A model generated the notes under the pieces. That model searched no databases, was not told where the DNA came from, and saw nothing but the letters and a program-made list of their open reading frames with translations. The translations under genes were made by a program, and so were the position numbers. Below, one piece after another: positions 1-10,775 of a DNA stretch of 64,000 bases. Location: positions 75,660,969-75,724,968 of the forward strand of contig JAYGXS010000003.1 in the NCBI GenBank assembly GCA_036362985.1. The letters are read 5' to 3'. The stretch comes from Ligula intestinalis (lineage: Eukaryota; Platyhelminthes; Cestoda; Diphyllobothriidea; Diphyllobothriidae). Within the stretch, counting starts at the first letter, position 1. Each line of letters opens with the position of its first letter.

Positions 1-608
1 TGGGGCTCATATTCCCACAGTCTCAACACGAAGTGCAGTAGTACTGACGCTATGATTTATGAGAGGTCAAACTATTATCTTTCTAAATAGGTGCGCTACA
101 AGAACAGTACAGGCTAAAAGTTTGCACTAGGCTTTTAGGTCTAGTCTAGGCTATCAAAGCCAAGCAAATCTAAACCAAGAGACTCAAATGAGTAAACTAA
201 GGGGTATATTCGTGTCTCACCTGAGTAATGAGGTTACAGCCAAGTAGATTATAATGAAAGCTAGAATGGAATCATGTGCAGCTTATAAAGAAAGTTACTT
301 GCTGTTGTCACATTTTATGAACTTTGGAGTTAGGATACTGTTGTAACAGGTAACCTGCCACTGCTAAGAGTTTTTATTCTAGTAATCATACTTGCTAAGG
401 CCAACGGATAGCATATTATAGTAATACGTTCCGATACTTGTATCACTAGTAGACATGTATCCTATTTTTGCGACAAGCTAAACAGATGGAAATATGAACG
501 TACGCGCGTCCGAAATTTCAGTTGGGCTGATTTTTAAGACAACCGGGCGACCGTTCACGTCCGGTAGATAAGTGACACTGATCCATGAATCTTCACCCAG
601 TCGACAAA
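1..608. other. Non-coding, nothing recognised
   Basis: AT-rich sequence with no long open frame on either strand and no recognisable protein similarity, repeat or RNA structure. It is presumed intergenic or intronic host DNA. Confidence 0.5.
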
Positions 609-760
609 TGATAAGTGACTGTTATTTTAAGGCGGATGTGAATCAGTGGCCGACACGACTTAGTGGTTGCTGTCATTAGAGGATACCGAAACGCCTAAAG
701 ATACCCATGCACATTACGCTCACTGACTCAAACCCACCTTACAATGACAGTCGCTTATCA
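609..760. repeat. Imperfect inverted repeat, 40-bp arms
   Basis: Bases 609-648 are the reverse complement of 721-760, with about 33 of 40 positions matching by eye. Both arms start with TGATAAG on the outer side and end with CAGTG on the inner side, enclosing a 72-bp spacer. No coding content is seen. It could be the core of a small foldback or MITE-type element or a relic of one. Target-site duplications were not recognised. Confidence 0.6.
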
Positions 761-949
761 AATCTCAGCCGTAATGAAGTAAAACTTCCTTCGCATACCT
801 TTTCAATTTCCTTATGCAGCATAAGCAGTCCTAAAATCTGTTTTTTAAACTCTACGTGATGGCTTCAGTATATAAATATTTCAAAAAATTCGTAAAAATT
901 CGAAGTTTAGGTATTTTATCGCGTGCATTATTTCCCGAAAAGGACAAAA

Positions 950-1312
950 AAAGAGTGGGACGAGTTCGTGGACTGAATTGCGTTTGAATTAGCATTTCAG
1001 AAACCTTCTCGCTTCCATCATCAGAATATTTTATTCGATGTATCCGGTGATCTGGAGTCAGCTAGTCTTGCCACCTGTCTCGTTTCATAACAATGCTCAG
1101 CGCATGAACTTTGGCATGTCAGTTCGATGCTGACAACATTTGACCGCTCTAAGGTTGAACGCTGTCAGGCATGCACGAACATTGTTCCCTTTGAGGTCGG
1201 CGTTGTTGTAGGAAATTCGGTGTTCCCGTTTGTTTTATCCAGGTCACTCGGCCGGCTGATCAGTCTTTGCTGTGTGCTTGAATCGCCTTTTGCTTCGCAG
1301 GCACAGCGATGA
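950..1312 (-). repeat. Probable Penelope-like element terminal remnant
   Basis: On the minus strand a CTGATGATGGAAGC motif (CTGATGA box at 1018-1024) is followed by a short hairpin-capable stretch, then TGAAA and a TTCAGTCCA segment. The same order occurs at the 5' end of the PLE at 12.53 kb (box at 12685-12691). The neighbouring minus-strand frame (1030-1312) is broken and resembles the low-complexity tail that follows PLE endonucleases, but no RT or GIY-YIG motif remains. The short plus-strand frame at 1127-1312 has no recognisable product. The call rests on the shared terminal motif only. Confidence 0.35.
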
Positions 1313-2330
1313 GGCAATGATTGATGTCAGTCACGTGAACGCCTGACAGCCGTCCTAACTAGTAAGATAAAGCTTTGCAGACCGATATAAGTTCCACGAT
1401 GAACTGGAGCTATCCTTTTACATGCATACTAATAATGAAATCACAGAACCCTATGTGTACACATAATGCGGTCGGCGCTTTTTTTGCTCACTGCATACTC
1501 TAATTCTATGGACACCAAGGGCGCCATAAATTTACATGAAGGCTACATGTTACTTTTAGAAAAATCCAGTTTGGCAGCCAAAGCTTAACATTAAAGACTA
1601 TTGCCAACACCAATCTTTGGTGCGCTGAAGCTTGAGCATAAACTTTCATAAACATACTTTTATTTGACGAGTGCTGTGGATAAATTCACTGTTTCTCTAT
1701 TCTTTATATGATATTTTACCATCTAGCGCCACTGAAAACGCGTAAAGCCTAATCAACATGTAAGTTTTTTTAAAGGGACATAAAAGGGTAAAAAGTTTCC
1801 TACAAAGAACGATGCGTTTATCTCCTATTATCAGAAAGCAGGACATTGCCTGCTGCCCCAACTCTCATTTCCTCGTCCATCCTAAAATAGGTCTAGCAGG
1901 CAGCATAACTTTTCCATCCGCTTTTTAAAAAGAAGGACATCTATAACTACACTGAACGCAGCATCTTGCAATATTCTGACTAAAGTGACTTGCAGAAAGG
2001 ATAGGCTTTAAAAACACTGCTTAGACAAGCCATGGTAGAATGCGCTCACCAAGATGTGGACGTTTGATTTTGCCTATTTCTTCTATTTGTTTCCTTTAGC
2101 ATTTTACCAGTCTCGCAAATTTATTAAAGCATCAAAAACGCTAAACAAGGTACGTTTTCCTTCTAAATGTCGTTCTGGAAAGTTAAAATTACTGTCTCTG
2201 TTCAAAGGCAGATAAGAAACACTTGACCATTGATTGTTAGATTATACACAGTCTTCTTTGTCCTGTGTTAAATTCACCTTGCGTCAGTTGCTTAGATGAT
2301 CAACAATAGGCTAAAAGTCTGGAGCATTAG
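1313..2330. other. Non-coding, nothing recognised
   Basis: AT-rich, with no open frame of note and no recognisable motif. It lies between a PLE terminal remnant and the PLE fragment that begins near 2331. Confidence 0.5.
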
Positions 2331-2375
2331 TCAGGGAAAGCAATAAATATAGGTAGAAAGAAGGCTTGTAGCAAA

Positions 2376-2425
2376 ATGGAATTTTCGAGCGGATGACACT
2401 AGCTCTTCGTTAGACGGAATGGAAA
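2376..2425 (-). ncRNA. Hammerhead-ribozyme-like core, left arm
   Basis: Minus strand: CTAACGA (CUGANGA box with G to A at its third position), then a GAGC...GCTC stem with an 11-nt loop, then GAAAA. Box, stem II and GAAA box are in hammerhead order and spacing. Helices I and III and the cleavage triplet could not be assigned with confidence. The G to A change would be expected to impair catalysis, so this copy is probably dead. Confidence 0.35.
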
Positions 2426-2559
2426 TGAGGGCTGGGATTGTCGCCCTAGAGGATTTGGGGGCAGAGGCCACATAAAAGAAGGGTGAGGGTAAAGGGGAAG
2501 GGGGTAGGGTAACGCAAATACAACCACCGTAGGTCGTGCCAGTGAGAGGGAGTGTGTGA

Positions 2560-3020
2560 TCGTTTCGATTGTGAGCCACATTTTCGGGGCAGCTGCAGAA
2601 TCAGCGAAGTTCCATTCGGTCGAAAATGGATCAACTGTTGTTATTTCAGGCGGCGCGAAAGTTCGCCGACCACACGTGGAACCCGGCGTACTGTGAATCA
2701 AGATTCGCATGCCTGTTGATACTGTGTTTGCCGGAATGCCAAGCTTCGAGGAATTATCGTGCCTGTCTTGTATTGGCCGTAGCGACCACTTCAGTTCCGT
2801 CCCAAATGAAGCGGTGGTCATTGTCAATGTCTTGCGAGAACACGAGAGACAAAGGTTCACGTCTACCGATGGCTAGTTGATGTTCATGTATTCGGGTCCC
2901 CAGTTTGTGGCCTGTATGACCTATGTAAACGCTAGGGCCATCAGCACATGGAATGTGATGAATTGCATTGGTTTTTTGCTCTTTCGGTATGGTGTCTTTA
3001 ACGCGACCTCTGAACTTATA
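2560..3020 (-). pseudogene. PLE GIY-YIG endonuclease domain (broken)
   Basis: This is the C-terminal endonuclease of a PLE, the domain proposed to nick target DNA for target-primed reverse transcription. Reading on the minus strand from about 3020, the frame gives a basic linker (RVKDTIPKEQKT), then IHHIPCADGPSVYIGHTG (the degenerate GIY...YIG pair with its Cys), then the conserved TRIHEHQLAI arginine/glutamate block, and later FIWDGTEVVATANT. The frame is lost near 2754. It continues in another frame as FLEAWHSGKHSINRHANLDSQYAGF, the usual PLE C-terminus (listed here as a summary of two pieces, FLEAWHSGK and SINRHANLDSQYAG). Further stops follow near 2640. No RT palm motif is present. It is a fossil of the short GIY-YIG lineage. 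Confidence 0.75.
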
Positions 3021-3049
3021 CCCTCTAGTGTGACAATCCCAGTCCTCAC

Positions 3050-3110
3050 TTTCATTCCGTCTGACGAAGAGCAAGTGTCACCAGCTCGCAAATTCACGAG
3101 TAAAATTCCA
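3050..3110 (+). ncRNA. Hammerhead-ribozyme-like core, right arm
   Basis: Plus strand: an intact CTGACGA box at 3061-3067, GAGC at 3069-3072 pairing with GCTC at 3084-3087, then GCAAA where GAAA is expected. It is the inverted partner of the core at 2376-2425, and each copy has damage in a different box. Terminal hammerheads are established for PLEs. Activity of this copy is not supported. Confidence 0.35.
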
Positions 3111-3165
3111 TTTTCCGACGAGCCTTCTATCTACATTTATCATCATATTCGAAACTATATATAGC

Positions 3166-6100
3166 CCAACGTTGGTGCCCTCTGTAGGTGTCATTTACAG
3201 AATGGTGGTTCAAGTACTAGGCAAAAACATATGACTTTTAATGACAAAGGCAAACACCGTGGACGTATCTGGTGAGAAGCCATCGTTTGCAAGCCTTACC
3301 TTATCCCACTTTTGTGGACACTTTCGATTTCAACCCCTTTCGGCATATGCACATATGTGAGCTACTCTCAACGACATTTCGGCACTCGCTTTCGACGAGG
3401 TCCGCAATGTGCTTCAGCAGGTTGAAGGCAAAGGCGGGGACTCATGCTGGAAGTAGGCTCGCGCAGCATTAACCTCGCTCTCTCTCTTTCCTCACTCCCC
3501 AACCTGGAACCCATGGCATGGCAAATTCAACAAGACCAAAGATGGGGCAGGACGCAGGTGGCTAATGAGGCCGAGGCCGTTCCTTTGCATGCCACCAGGC
3601 CTCCCCCTATTGTTTGGCATTTGTTTTCGGTGCGCAGCCCTAGTTGTACCCCAGTTTTGCCCTCATGTTGGTCCAGCGCATCTACTGCGTGGTCCGTTTA
3701 CGGGGCGACATGTCAAACACCCTAACCATTTAGTCACAGGTTCGTTGTCCAGCCGATTTTGACTCACTAAACAAACTGTCGGGCTTACTAACTCTTAATA
3801 AGCCAATTAACGTGGGTGGGCAGTCTTGCGCAACAACTGATTTCTGTTTTGTTTGGATAAGGTGAGCTCACATAGGCTGTGGACATTCCTTTTGCTAGCT
3901 GAAGAAAATGCACACGGTATAATTCATTGAACCTTTAAGGAGATTGTCTTTCCCGCAAAACAATACAAATTATTTCGAAATGGTAATCACAAATTGTCCT
4001 TTTAGGGTTTAAGTAAAAAAGATAAGCGAACAGATTTAAATCCCACACAAGTACGTCAAAAGTCATCAACTTGACTATTAGTTTAAGCAGACCAGCAGAA
4101 AAATCAACTGAAACCCAGCACTTACAGTGTGAGTATCGATCCACACTTATGTGCTACAAACTGTCTTTTATCAGCATATGAATGTTGTGTGTTTATTCTG
4201 CTAAAACTGATGGATTCCAGCTCATTTTAACATGCAAAATGCTAGACCTAGCCCGAAGGGGGTCTTTGCGGAAGACTTCGCGTTAAGAGCGCAAACTAAT
4301 TTCGGAGGAAATGAAACCATAGAACACTAAAAAGCCAGTATATCTAACACAAAAGTATAGGAGAAGACTTCGTTTTAATTGATAAGCCGAAATACTTTCA
4401 TTTGCGTAATCTTTTATAGGACCAACGCATCCGGGCTTCCAGTCACTATTGTTCAAAATAAGGCCATTTTCGACATAATTAAATGTTATCCACCCTTATG
4501 AAATGTGATACAGCTAAGAAGCACAACTTACTTCGGGGTTGAAACATTGATTAACGTGCAGTAGACATGTTGGTTTTTGAAAATGATTTTTTAGCCTTCC
4601 ATAAAAACCGCTCTTGGTGAAGTAATAACTGATTAAGTAAGGCGATCGTCCCAAGTTTATTTCCAATAACCGAAAATAATTCAAAACTCTTTTATAAAAA
4701 ACATTTTCCAAATATTCCCTCACATTGAAATTTGGTAGAAAGTATCTTCTCTAGATTGCATACTTGGGCAAAATAATGTTGGGTTCCAACAAAGTTTGCA
4801 ATGAAGTCTTCAAGATCATGCAATATTCATTAAACAAGCATCTTACTCCTTATGAAATACACAATAAAGCTCATGTCCTTTCCCAAATTTGGAACACTTC
4901 TATGGTTTTTTTTTCTAGGGGCAAAGAGAAAGGTACAATTTTGCTTGCATGAGAACTTTAATAATTAAAGGCTGCAGACCAGAGCAGCTCAGGATCCAGA
5001 TTGTTCCTGAATCGAAAACATTTTTAAAGCAATATATTTGAATAAAAAATTCACCAGGGAATTTATCGTCCACCAAATAGTTAAAAAGTGGCATTCAAAT
5101 AATATTTAAGATAAAGATATTTAAATTTTTAAGAGCGTCAAAAATCGATGAAAAAGAGTAACATGGCGCAAGTAGTCCTTTTTTCAATGAGCACATTTTC
5201 TGTAGGCAGTTAAAAATGCCAGCATTCTTGAATATTACGTGGCACCATAAGCGTTACTAAAATCTCGCCTTTTTAATCTTAATTGGCTGGAAAACATTAC
5301 AGAAGGGCGGTTATAATTGCATAACACTTACTAATGATTGTATAGCTATGATTCAGAGAGAGAGAGATGAAACAAATTACAGTGAAGAAGAGCACGAAAG
5401 TTTAGTACTTAATTAGTTTTAATTCAGCCAATCAAGTAAAGGAAAACAATTCCGCACGCCTTTGATCCTTTCAAAAGAAGAGGACTACGCTAGTGAATTC
5501 TCCGACAGCAGCTTGGTAAGAGGTCGGTTTAGGGTTGCTCATATAGCTTCCTAAACAGAATACGGGAAGGGAACCGAGAACCCAAATAATAAGGGCAGCT
5601 CCATGCATAAGATTACTGGGATAAATATTCCCATGCCTTAACACAAGCTTGAAGATCGATCTAAATCATAGCTACCATCTTGGCTTTTAGCTCTACTTAA
5701 ATCGTCGCACGACAGGTAACACTTAACGAGACCTCAAACTTCAGGTTTACCCAAACTCTAAAATTAAACCCAAACAGTAATTTGCCAGCAATGTTGTACA
5801 AAACTGCCTGTATTGCAGGCAATTCCTGATGGCCTGCCCTCTTCAGGAGTCATATATGAGTCCTACCCACCGGTGATTAAATATCAGTAAAGTCATCCGT
5901 AATTCGTAATTCTGACAAGATAGAAGAGTTAACAGGAACCCCCATGTGTGCAAAATAAATCACGAATATAAATGTAAACTATGGCAGACGATGACGTCCA
6001 TCGCGTGCAGCACAAATGACTTGCGCGTGAATTAGTTTATGGCACAACGGACTTGTACAGTCGTATAAACTGGAACGTACGCATTCCAAGAAATTGTAAT

Positions 6101-6309
6101 TTGAAGAAGATGTTCTTTGAGATAAAAAGTAACTCTAATGAGTGAATTTTCGAGTTTGGCGTTCCAACTTGTCTTTTGACTAACAGGAGAACCGCAATGA
6201 ACAACTATAATTTCTAGACGGCTGAAAAAAGTAAAAGTTATATAGGGTGATACGTGATTAGTAGGTGTGGCCTCAATTAGTTTCTGTCTTGCGGCCCCTG
6301 TCTGTTCCT
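3166..6309. other. Non-coding, with a GC-richer island at about 3260-3740
   Basis: Mostly AT-rich with no recognisable gene. From 3260 to 3740 the composition is GC-richer, with overlapping short open frames on the plus strand and a CTCTCTCTCT tract near 3480, but no protein family is recognisable. It may be an unclassified interspersed repeat. A short GA tract (AGAGAGAGAGAGAT) lies near 5356. The 60-95 aa frames in this stretch look random. Confidence 0.45.
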
Positions 6310-6690
6310 TCGTTCTTTGACGTGTTTTTAAATACCATCCAACTCGATGTGCCGGTTGATGCCAGAATCGTCGGAATGCATGGCTTCAAGGAATTCTCCA
6401 CCATTTTTGGAGAAGCAAACTGAAACGATGCGTGCTTTATCCTACGGAAAGGTGTGTCCGGTGTCGAGGCAATGCATAGTCACTTCGAACAAATGGTCAC
6501 GTCTCTTCACGGCCAATTGTTGCTCATGGATGCGTGTGTAGACGGATCTTCCCATTTGGCCACCATATACAGTATGCAATCCTCCACAAGGGATTTTGTA
6601 GATAGCTACTTTCTTGTTGAGGTAGCTGACACTATCCTTAGGGTGCGCTTATTGGGTGCGAAAGTAGCCATCGGTTTGACTTGGACCGTT
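6310..6690 (-). pseudogene. PLE GIY-YIG endonuclease fragment
   Basis: Minus-strand translation from about 6690 gives KPMATFAPNKRTLRIV, the linker after the PLE RT. A frameshift follows, then VAIYKIPCGGLHTVYGGQMG, a degraded GIY-YIG motif pair, then YTRIHEQQLAVKRRDHLF, HCLDTGHTFP, a stop, KARIVS, GGEFLEAMHSDDSG and NRHIELDGI. This is the full order of conserved blocks of the short PLE endonuclease in about 120 residues. The RT is absent, so the copy is 5'-truncated. The neighbouring LINE fragment at 7.0 kb also reads on the minus strand. The plus-strand open frame covering 6454-6939 is a shadow of this gene. Confidence 0.75.
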
Positions 6691-7009
6691 GGACTTGCAC
6701 AGTATCTACCGCACACTCCTCTCGAGCCTGCCTCCCCTTTCGATGGCAAAACAATGTCAAGCCTACCAGAAGCGGGTGTGGGCGCAGGGGACTACCACAT
6801 CATTGTAAATGCCACCGCAGTAACATGCAGAACGTACCAGTGCAGCCTGAATTTCTGTCCTCCAGTCATTCTAAATAGTACGTTGGCAGGCCAAGGTCGA
6901 TTGGCAGTAGACAACTTCCCAAATCACATATGGTGGTAGACTCGAACGCAATATAAGGGTAAATGCGCTGATTTTCTGTAGACACGAATTCCCGTTTGAA
7001 AGTATCATT

Positions 7010-7110
7010 GTTTTCTCTCTCTCTTTCTGCCATCCAAGCGAAGAAAGGATGGGAACGAGTGCACAGTGCTGCTTCACGTTAATCTTCACTGTGAATGATC
7101 TCTAGACGGC
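7010..7110 (-). pseudogene. LINE RT fragment (RT motif block 'VKQGC'), minus copy
   Basis: The minus strand encodes RSFTVKINVKQHCALVPILSS, matching the non-LTR RT block that usually reads near FTVTNGVKQGC.LAPTLFS (RT motif 4/5 region). It has the same orientation as the larger LINE RT piece at 7340-7990 and follows it in RT order, with the intervening palm sequence missing. Sequence 7015-7105 is an inverted copy of 7185-7280. It is non-functional. Confidence 0.6.
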
Positions 7111-7177
7111 CTCATCATATGTGACGCATGCCAGCATTGTGTCCCCCTTAACACACAATACTGGTGCGCGCCTCGGA

Positions 7178-7281
7178 AGAGGAGGCAGTCAAGAAGTCAT
7201 TCACAGTGCTGAGTGACGTGAAGCAGGGCTGTGCATTCGTTCCCATCCTCCTCTTTGGTTGGATGGCAGAGAGAGAGGGAT
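7178..7281 (+). pseudogene. LINE RT fragment, inverted copy
   Basis: The plus strand encodes AVKKSFTVLSDVKQGCAFVPIL, the same RT block as the minus-strand copy at 7010-7110, and both end in a GGATGGCAGA/GAGAGA segment. The two copies are about 80 bp apart tail to tail. An inversion or twin-priming event, or a second truncated insertion, would explain the arrangement. Confidence 0.6.
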
Positions 7282-7339
7282 ACTTACAATAAGAATTCAT
7301 GCTCACTAGCAGTCTGTCTTATCGTGTAAGTTAATCGTT

Positions 7340-7990
7340 CGGAACATCTAAAATTAAGCAGCCTGGCTTTCTTTCATAAGCATTTCCTTCCTTGGTCGCA
7401 GGTAGTGAAGATCGTGTCTGTAGTTTTGCGGTTCCCTGAGTTTCGGCGATAAAATATCGTTCCAGATGACGGCTCAGGCAGTTGAATAGAAGAGGGACGA
7501 CGATTTTCCTGGTTTTGTGGTTGTATTAGCATTGCCGCTTTCCCTGGCTTTTGCATAGAAAGAAGAGGATGGCGTCCTTGTAAATCCACGGGATTCATCC
7601 CTTTCTCCACATCTTCTGGAACAGTGATATGAATGTATTTTCCATCAGTCATGGACCGCCGCATTTTTAGACTTCAGTCGGCAGTACCTCAGTGCCCAAT
7701 GCTTTGTTGCTGAACGTCTGCACCTTGATGAATTCTCTTGAATCAGAGAATACGCAGCGATGCCTTCGTTGGATTTTCTTTGATTTAATCTGTATATGAA
7801 TTCGTCGGTTGCTCTCAAAGCTCTCAGTTGAGTTTTTTAGCATTTGGGATTATTCTGTTCAAAAGGGCTTTTTCATTGGAATTAGGCAGCGGCAGATATT
7901 CCTTGTTGAGGGGACAGTATATCGGCTCAACTGATGCGAAGAAAGGTTCCACTGTCGTGCAATCTACGTCTCATGGGATTTGTTCAACCT
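7340..7990 (-). pseudogene. LINE (RTE-like) reverse transcriptase pseudogene
   Basis: One minus-strand frame across 7370-7740 reads FSNKALGTEVLPTEV, then a stop, KCGGP, a stop, SLFQKMWRKG, a stop, IPWIYKDAILFFLCKSQGKRQ, and later FNCLSRHLERYFIAETQGT. This is the fixed order of the N-terminal part of a non-LTR RT: the SSGKAPGxDxIPAEV block, GG, the MW..G.IP..WKDA block, and LYK.KG.R. At least four in-frame stops are present. Upstream (7740-7990) the frame is less clear. The palm catalytic motif F/YADD was not found; the only downstream RT block is at 7010-7110. RTE-type assignment is from recall of the motif pattern. Confidence 0.7.
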
Positions 7991-8129
7991 AATGGATCAT
8001 CCAAGCATGCAAAAAAAGCTTCAGGCACCTCGGCGCCAGCCCAAGCGTTGGAAGAAAGCCGTTTTTCTGACCTCGGTTTCTGTCCTAAGAGAGATAATTG
8101 AATATTTCATCTTTGTTGTTATAAAACCA

Positions 8130-8500
8130 GTCCCTACGCTGAGTTCATATACAGTCTAGAGTAGGTATGGGGCAAATCTCCATAGTTAGTTCCATTGCTG
8201 CTAATAGATGCGTTTGCTTCTGGGACTTGCATCCAGCACAGTCTTTCTAGTAATACAAGCCTCGTATAAGTAAAGACCTCGAGGAAATCTCGACCCTTCT
8301 TGAAGTTAAATATGCCGACGATACGAGTATTATTCAGCACAGAGTTATTCTCAAATTCTAGGGCACACATTATTTTGCCTCGTTACGGTCTACTGATGTT
8401 TACGAATGTCCTAAGAAGGGATTTATCAGTTAAAATATGGTATACTGCATCGAAAGCATTGCATAATATATGGCAAAAGCTTACTTCACACCCATATTTT
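8130..8500 (-). pseudogene. Degenerate PLE GIY-YIG fragment
   Basis: The minus strand gives ILCNAFDAVYHILTDKSL, which fits the IPC..CDAVY.GQTGKSL opening of PLE endonucleases with frame breaks. It continues as FENNSVLNNTRIVGIFNF and KKGRDFLE, the conserved NTRIV...KxGRxFLEA block. Further downstream no clear NRH motif is seen. The copy is older than its neighbour at 6310-6690 judging by the number of disruptions. Assignment rests on two separated blocks in the right order and strand. Confidence 0.5.
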
Positions 8501-8733
8501 CAACGCTGTCCACATGGCTCACAGTCGGTAGTTTCTCCATGATTTGCATTACATGCTTACTCAGTTGTCTTCCAGCAAATACAAACAAATTATTAGTACA
8601 AGGAAGGGCCCGCCAGACATTAAGTTTATTCACCTGATTTGAACTTCCCACTTCCTATGTATTGATTGCTTCATGCTGATTCATTTATGCATAATATTTT
8701 AGGTGAACATGATTCAAAAAACATTCTCATGTT

Positions 8734-9462
8734 AAAAGTGAAAAGCCAAGTCGCCAGATCCACATTTCTGGTAATTCATCATTAGGCCTAAACCGTTACA
8801 TAGAGAAGGAACGTGAGCGAATTTGACAGGGCTGCTAAATGCCTCATGGGGTTTTAACAATCATCGTTCCTACGCCGTCTGCACGGCGAGATCGGCGTTG
8901 TGTGGGCATACGGACTAAAAAAGAGGGGGAGGAGAGATAGGTAAGTCGTGTAGGGATATGGGCGCTATTTATAGGCTGATTACGTTCAGTGCACATCACT
9001 TTCAAGTGCGCAAAGTGAACCACTGTCATTAGGGGGGGGTAAGGGTGGCGTGTGATCGCCCCCTGGAGTCGGCGTTGGCCAGGGAAAACGAAGCGTCTGT
9101 GTTAACGTCTTCTGTCACCCATGGCAAAGGCCTACATCAGATGGTGATTACCTGCCGTTCTAACCCCCCCCCCCCATCCGATGACCGTGGTTCACTCTGC
9201 ATACGTGGCAGTCATGTGCACTGTGCGTAATCAACCTGCAAACAGTGCTCACACCCTACGTAACTTTCCCTCCTCCTTTCCATCTTCTCCCCAGTATGAA
9301 TACCTATAACATGCCTACTTTGCCATTCGGGCGGCGTGGAAACGGTGTGAGGCACTAAGAAACCCTGTCAAATTCTCCCATATTCATTTTCTATGTAACG
9401 GTTTAGGCCAGATGGTAAAGTACGGAAAATGCGAATTTGCTGCCTTGAATTTTCCACTTTTT
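8734..9462. mobile_element. Foldback element (near-complete 730-bp palindrome)
   Basis: The two halves are imperfect reverse complements, centred near 9098. Matching blocks, outside to inside: AAAAGTG.AAA at 8734 with the complement near 9460; GGCCTAAACCGTTACATAGA at 8785 and its complement near 9400; GAATTTGACAGGG; a block with TGATTACG..CAGTGCACAT; GTGAACCAC.GTCAT; a poly-G (9032) facing a poly-C (9165); and TGGCCA-GG near the centre. Symmetry is good to within a few bases across 365 bp per arm. No open frame resembles a transposase. It is either a foldback/MITE-type element or a head-to-head duplication. Target-site duplications were not recognised. Confidence 0.7.
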
Positions 9463-10614
9463 TTGACTTGATAGTCTTTCTTTACCCGAACAGTGTGTTC
9501 ACGTGTTTTAATCTATGAGAAACAAAGTGGTCACCCAAAAATCGTGGACTGAATTGCGTGCCGGTTACTTTCTGATAAGTTGGCGGGCCTAATGCTCGCC
9601 AGTCTTCCTCGGCGCGAAGACGTGTAGAAATGGGAGCTTTGGTTCAACTTCTTTTTCAAATGCTAACAGAACAGCTCTTTACTGGAGCTCAGTCTATTTA
9701 CCTCCCACACACCGTAGAATAGTAGTAGCTATAATAAGTGATGCAGGACTTAGTACCGACACTGAAAACGGAAACTCAAATTGCCATACGTGGCACACTA
9801 TCCGTGGTGAGTCAACTGTGGCCAATTCCAGGCTTGGATACAGTTGTATCCCTAGGCCAGAATACTTGAGAGCTACAATTTTACTTCAGGACGTTTCGCA
9901 CCGAGCCGCATGCCCGCTGTTTGTTCGCTTGTGATTGCTCATATGAGCTATGTTATGCGCCACGCCGAGTTTAAATTAACAGTGGAAGGTGGAGTATCGT
10001 AGGAGCATACGAATCCTGTTGCAGCACTAAAATCTTATTTAAGGATTTGTAGGCAAGCTAATCGAAGTATGGTTCAGAAGTGATCCAGAAGGCGTCCGGC
10101 AAGTAAGTGGGAACAACTGGCTTTCATGACACAGTACTCTCGGATGAGAGAACATCTCAACTCAGGTCTGTATGGTTACTGAGATCTAAACTTAGGCTCT
10201 CGCAATGAACCAGTTCCTCATTACATCATCACTATTCTCCCTCCATGGAATTTTGTGATATAAGTCTATAGATCATGCTTTCATCATTGCGACAAGGAGC
10301 TTTGGATAATCTGGCGTCTTTAATCCAGACTACCTGGCTATTGGGCATTCCGTCCATATATGATGCCCTGTCGGCTGAGACAATGCTAGAGTGCGGTAGC
10401 AGAAAATAACGTAGCATGCTCTTGGCGGTACGTGCTGATGCTCACTCTAGATTTCTCGTAGGCAGTCATATATTAGTGGCTATCAGCGTTCATGCAGACA
10501 GGGCAAACTTTATTAGCCAGCTCTCCCTCATTAACCGTTCCTAGCCAACCACAGACGACACATGCTTTTGATTTAATTGGCTGGTACGTCTAGACCCGCG
10601 TGTTGTCAAAGGGT
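9463..10614. other. Non-coding, nothing firm
   Basis: No supported gene. An 18-base string TCGTGGACTGAATTGCGT at 9542-9559 is identical to 966-983 near the PLE terminal motif, so a PLE end may lie here. A 61-aa minus-strand frame at 10232-10417 has no recognisable family. Confidence 0.4.
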
Positions 10615-10775
10615 AGTTTCCCTAATTAAAAACCAGGGAGCTAAAATTGGGACCCATGAAGCATGAATCAAGTAATCCGCGGTTGACATGATTGTCACCT
10701 CTCGTGAGAATGTCGGTCTCATTAAATCTGAATGTGTGACCAGTTCCCCTTGAATGAGCATTGGCGTCAGTTCTC
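10615..10775 (-). pseudogene. PLE GIY-YIG C-terminal fragment, minus copy
   Basis: The minus strand encodes NANAHSRGTGHTFRFNETD, then ILTRGDNHVNRGLLDSCFMG. This matches the C-terminal half of the endonuclease of the PLE at 15.6-16.4 kb (HLTGRGHIFKFEEAK, ILSRGDNRVSRELLES). The frame ends at a stop near 10615. It diverges from the plus-strand copy at 10745-10935. Confidence 0.65.

Larger units (their letters stand above)
2331..3165 (-). mobile_element. Truncated Penelope-like element with inverted terminal arms
   Basis: A minus-strand PLE remnant consisting of the end of the RT linker, a GIY-YIG domain and its tail. It is flanked by two related sequences in opposite orientation: 2331-2460 read on minus and about 3023-3165 read on plus. 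Both arms contain a block that translates by chance as IPS(D/N)EE.VS.ARKF and a hammerhead-like core. Only about 0.55 kb of coding sequence remains, so the RT proper is missing. Inverted or LTR-like terminal repeats (pLTRs) are known in this retroelement class. The element cannot be autonomous. Confidence 0.75.

Noticed and set aside
6454..6939. 161-aa plus-strand open frame
   Set aside because: It is largely antisense to a readable PLE GIY-YIG fragment on the minus strand and has no domain of its own.
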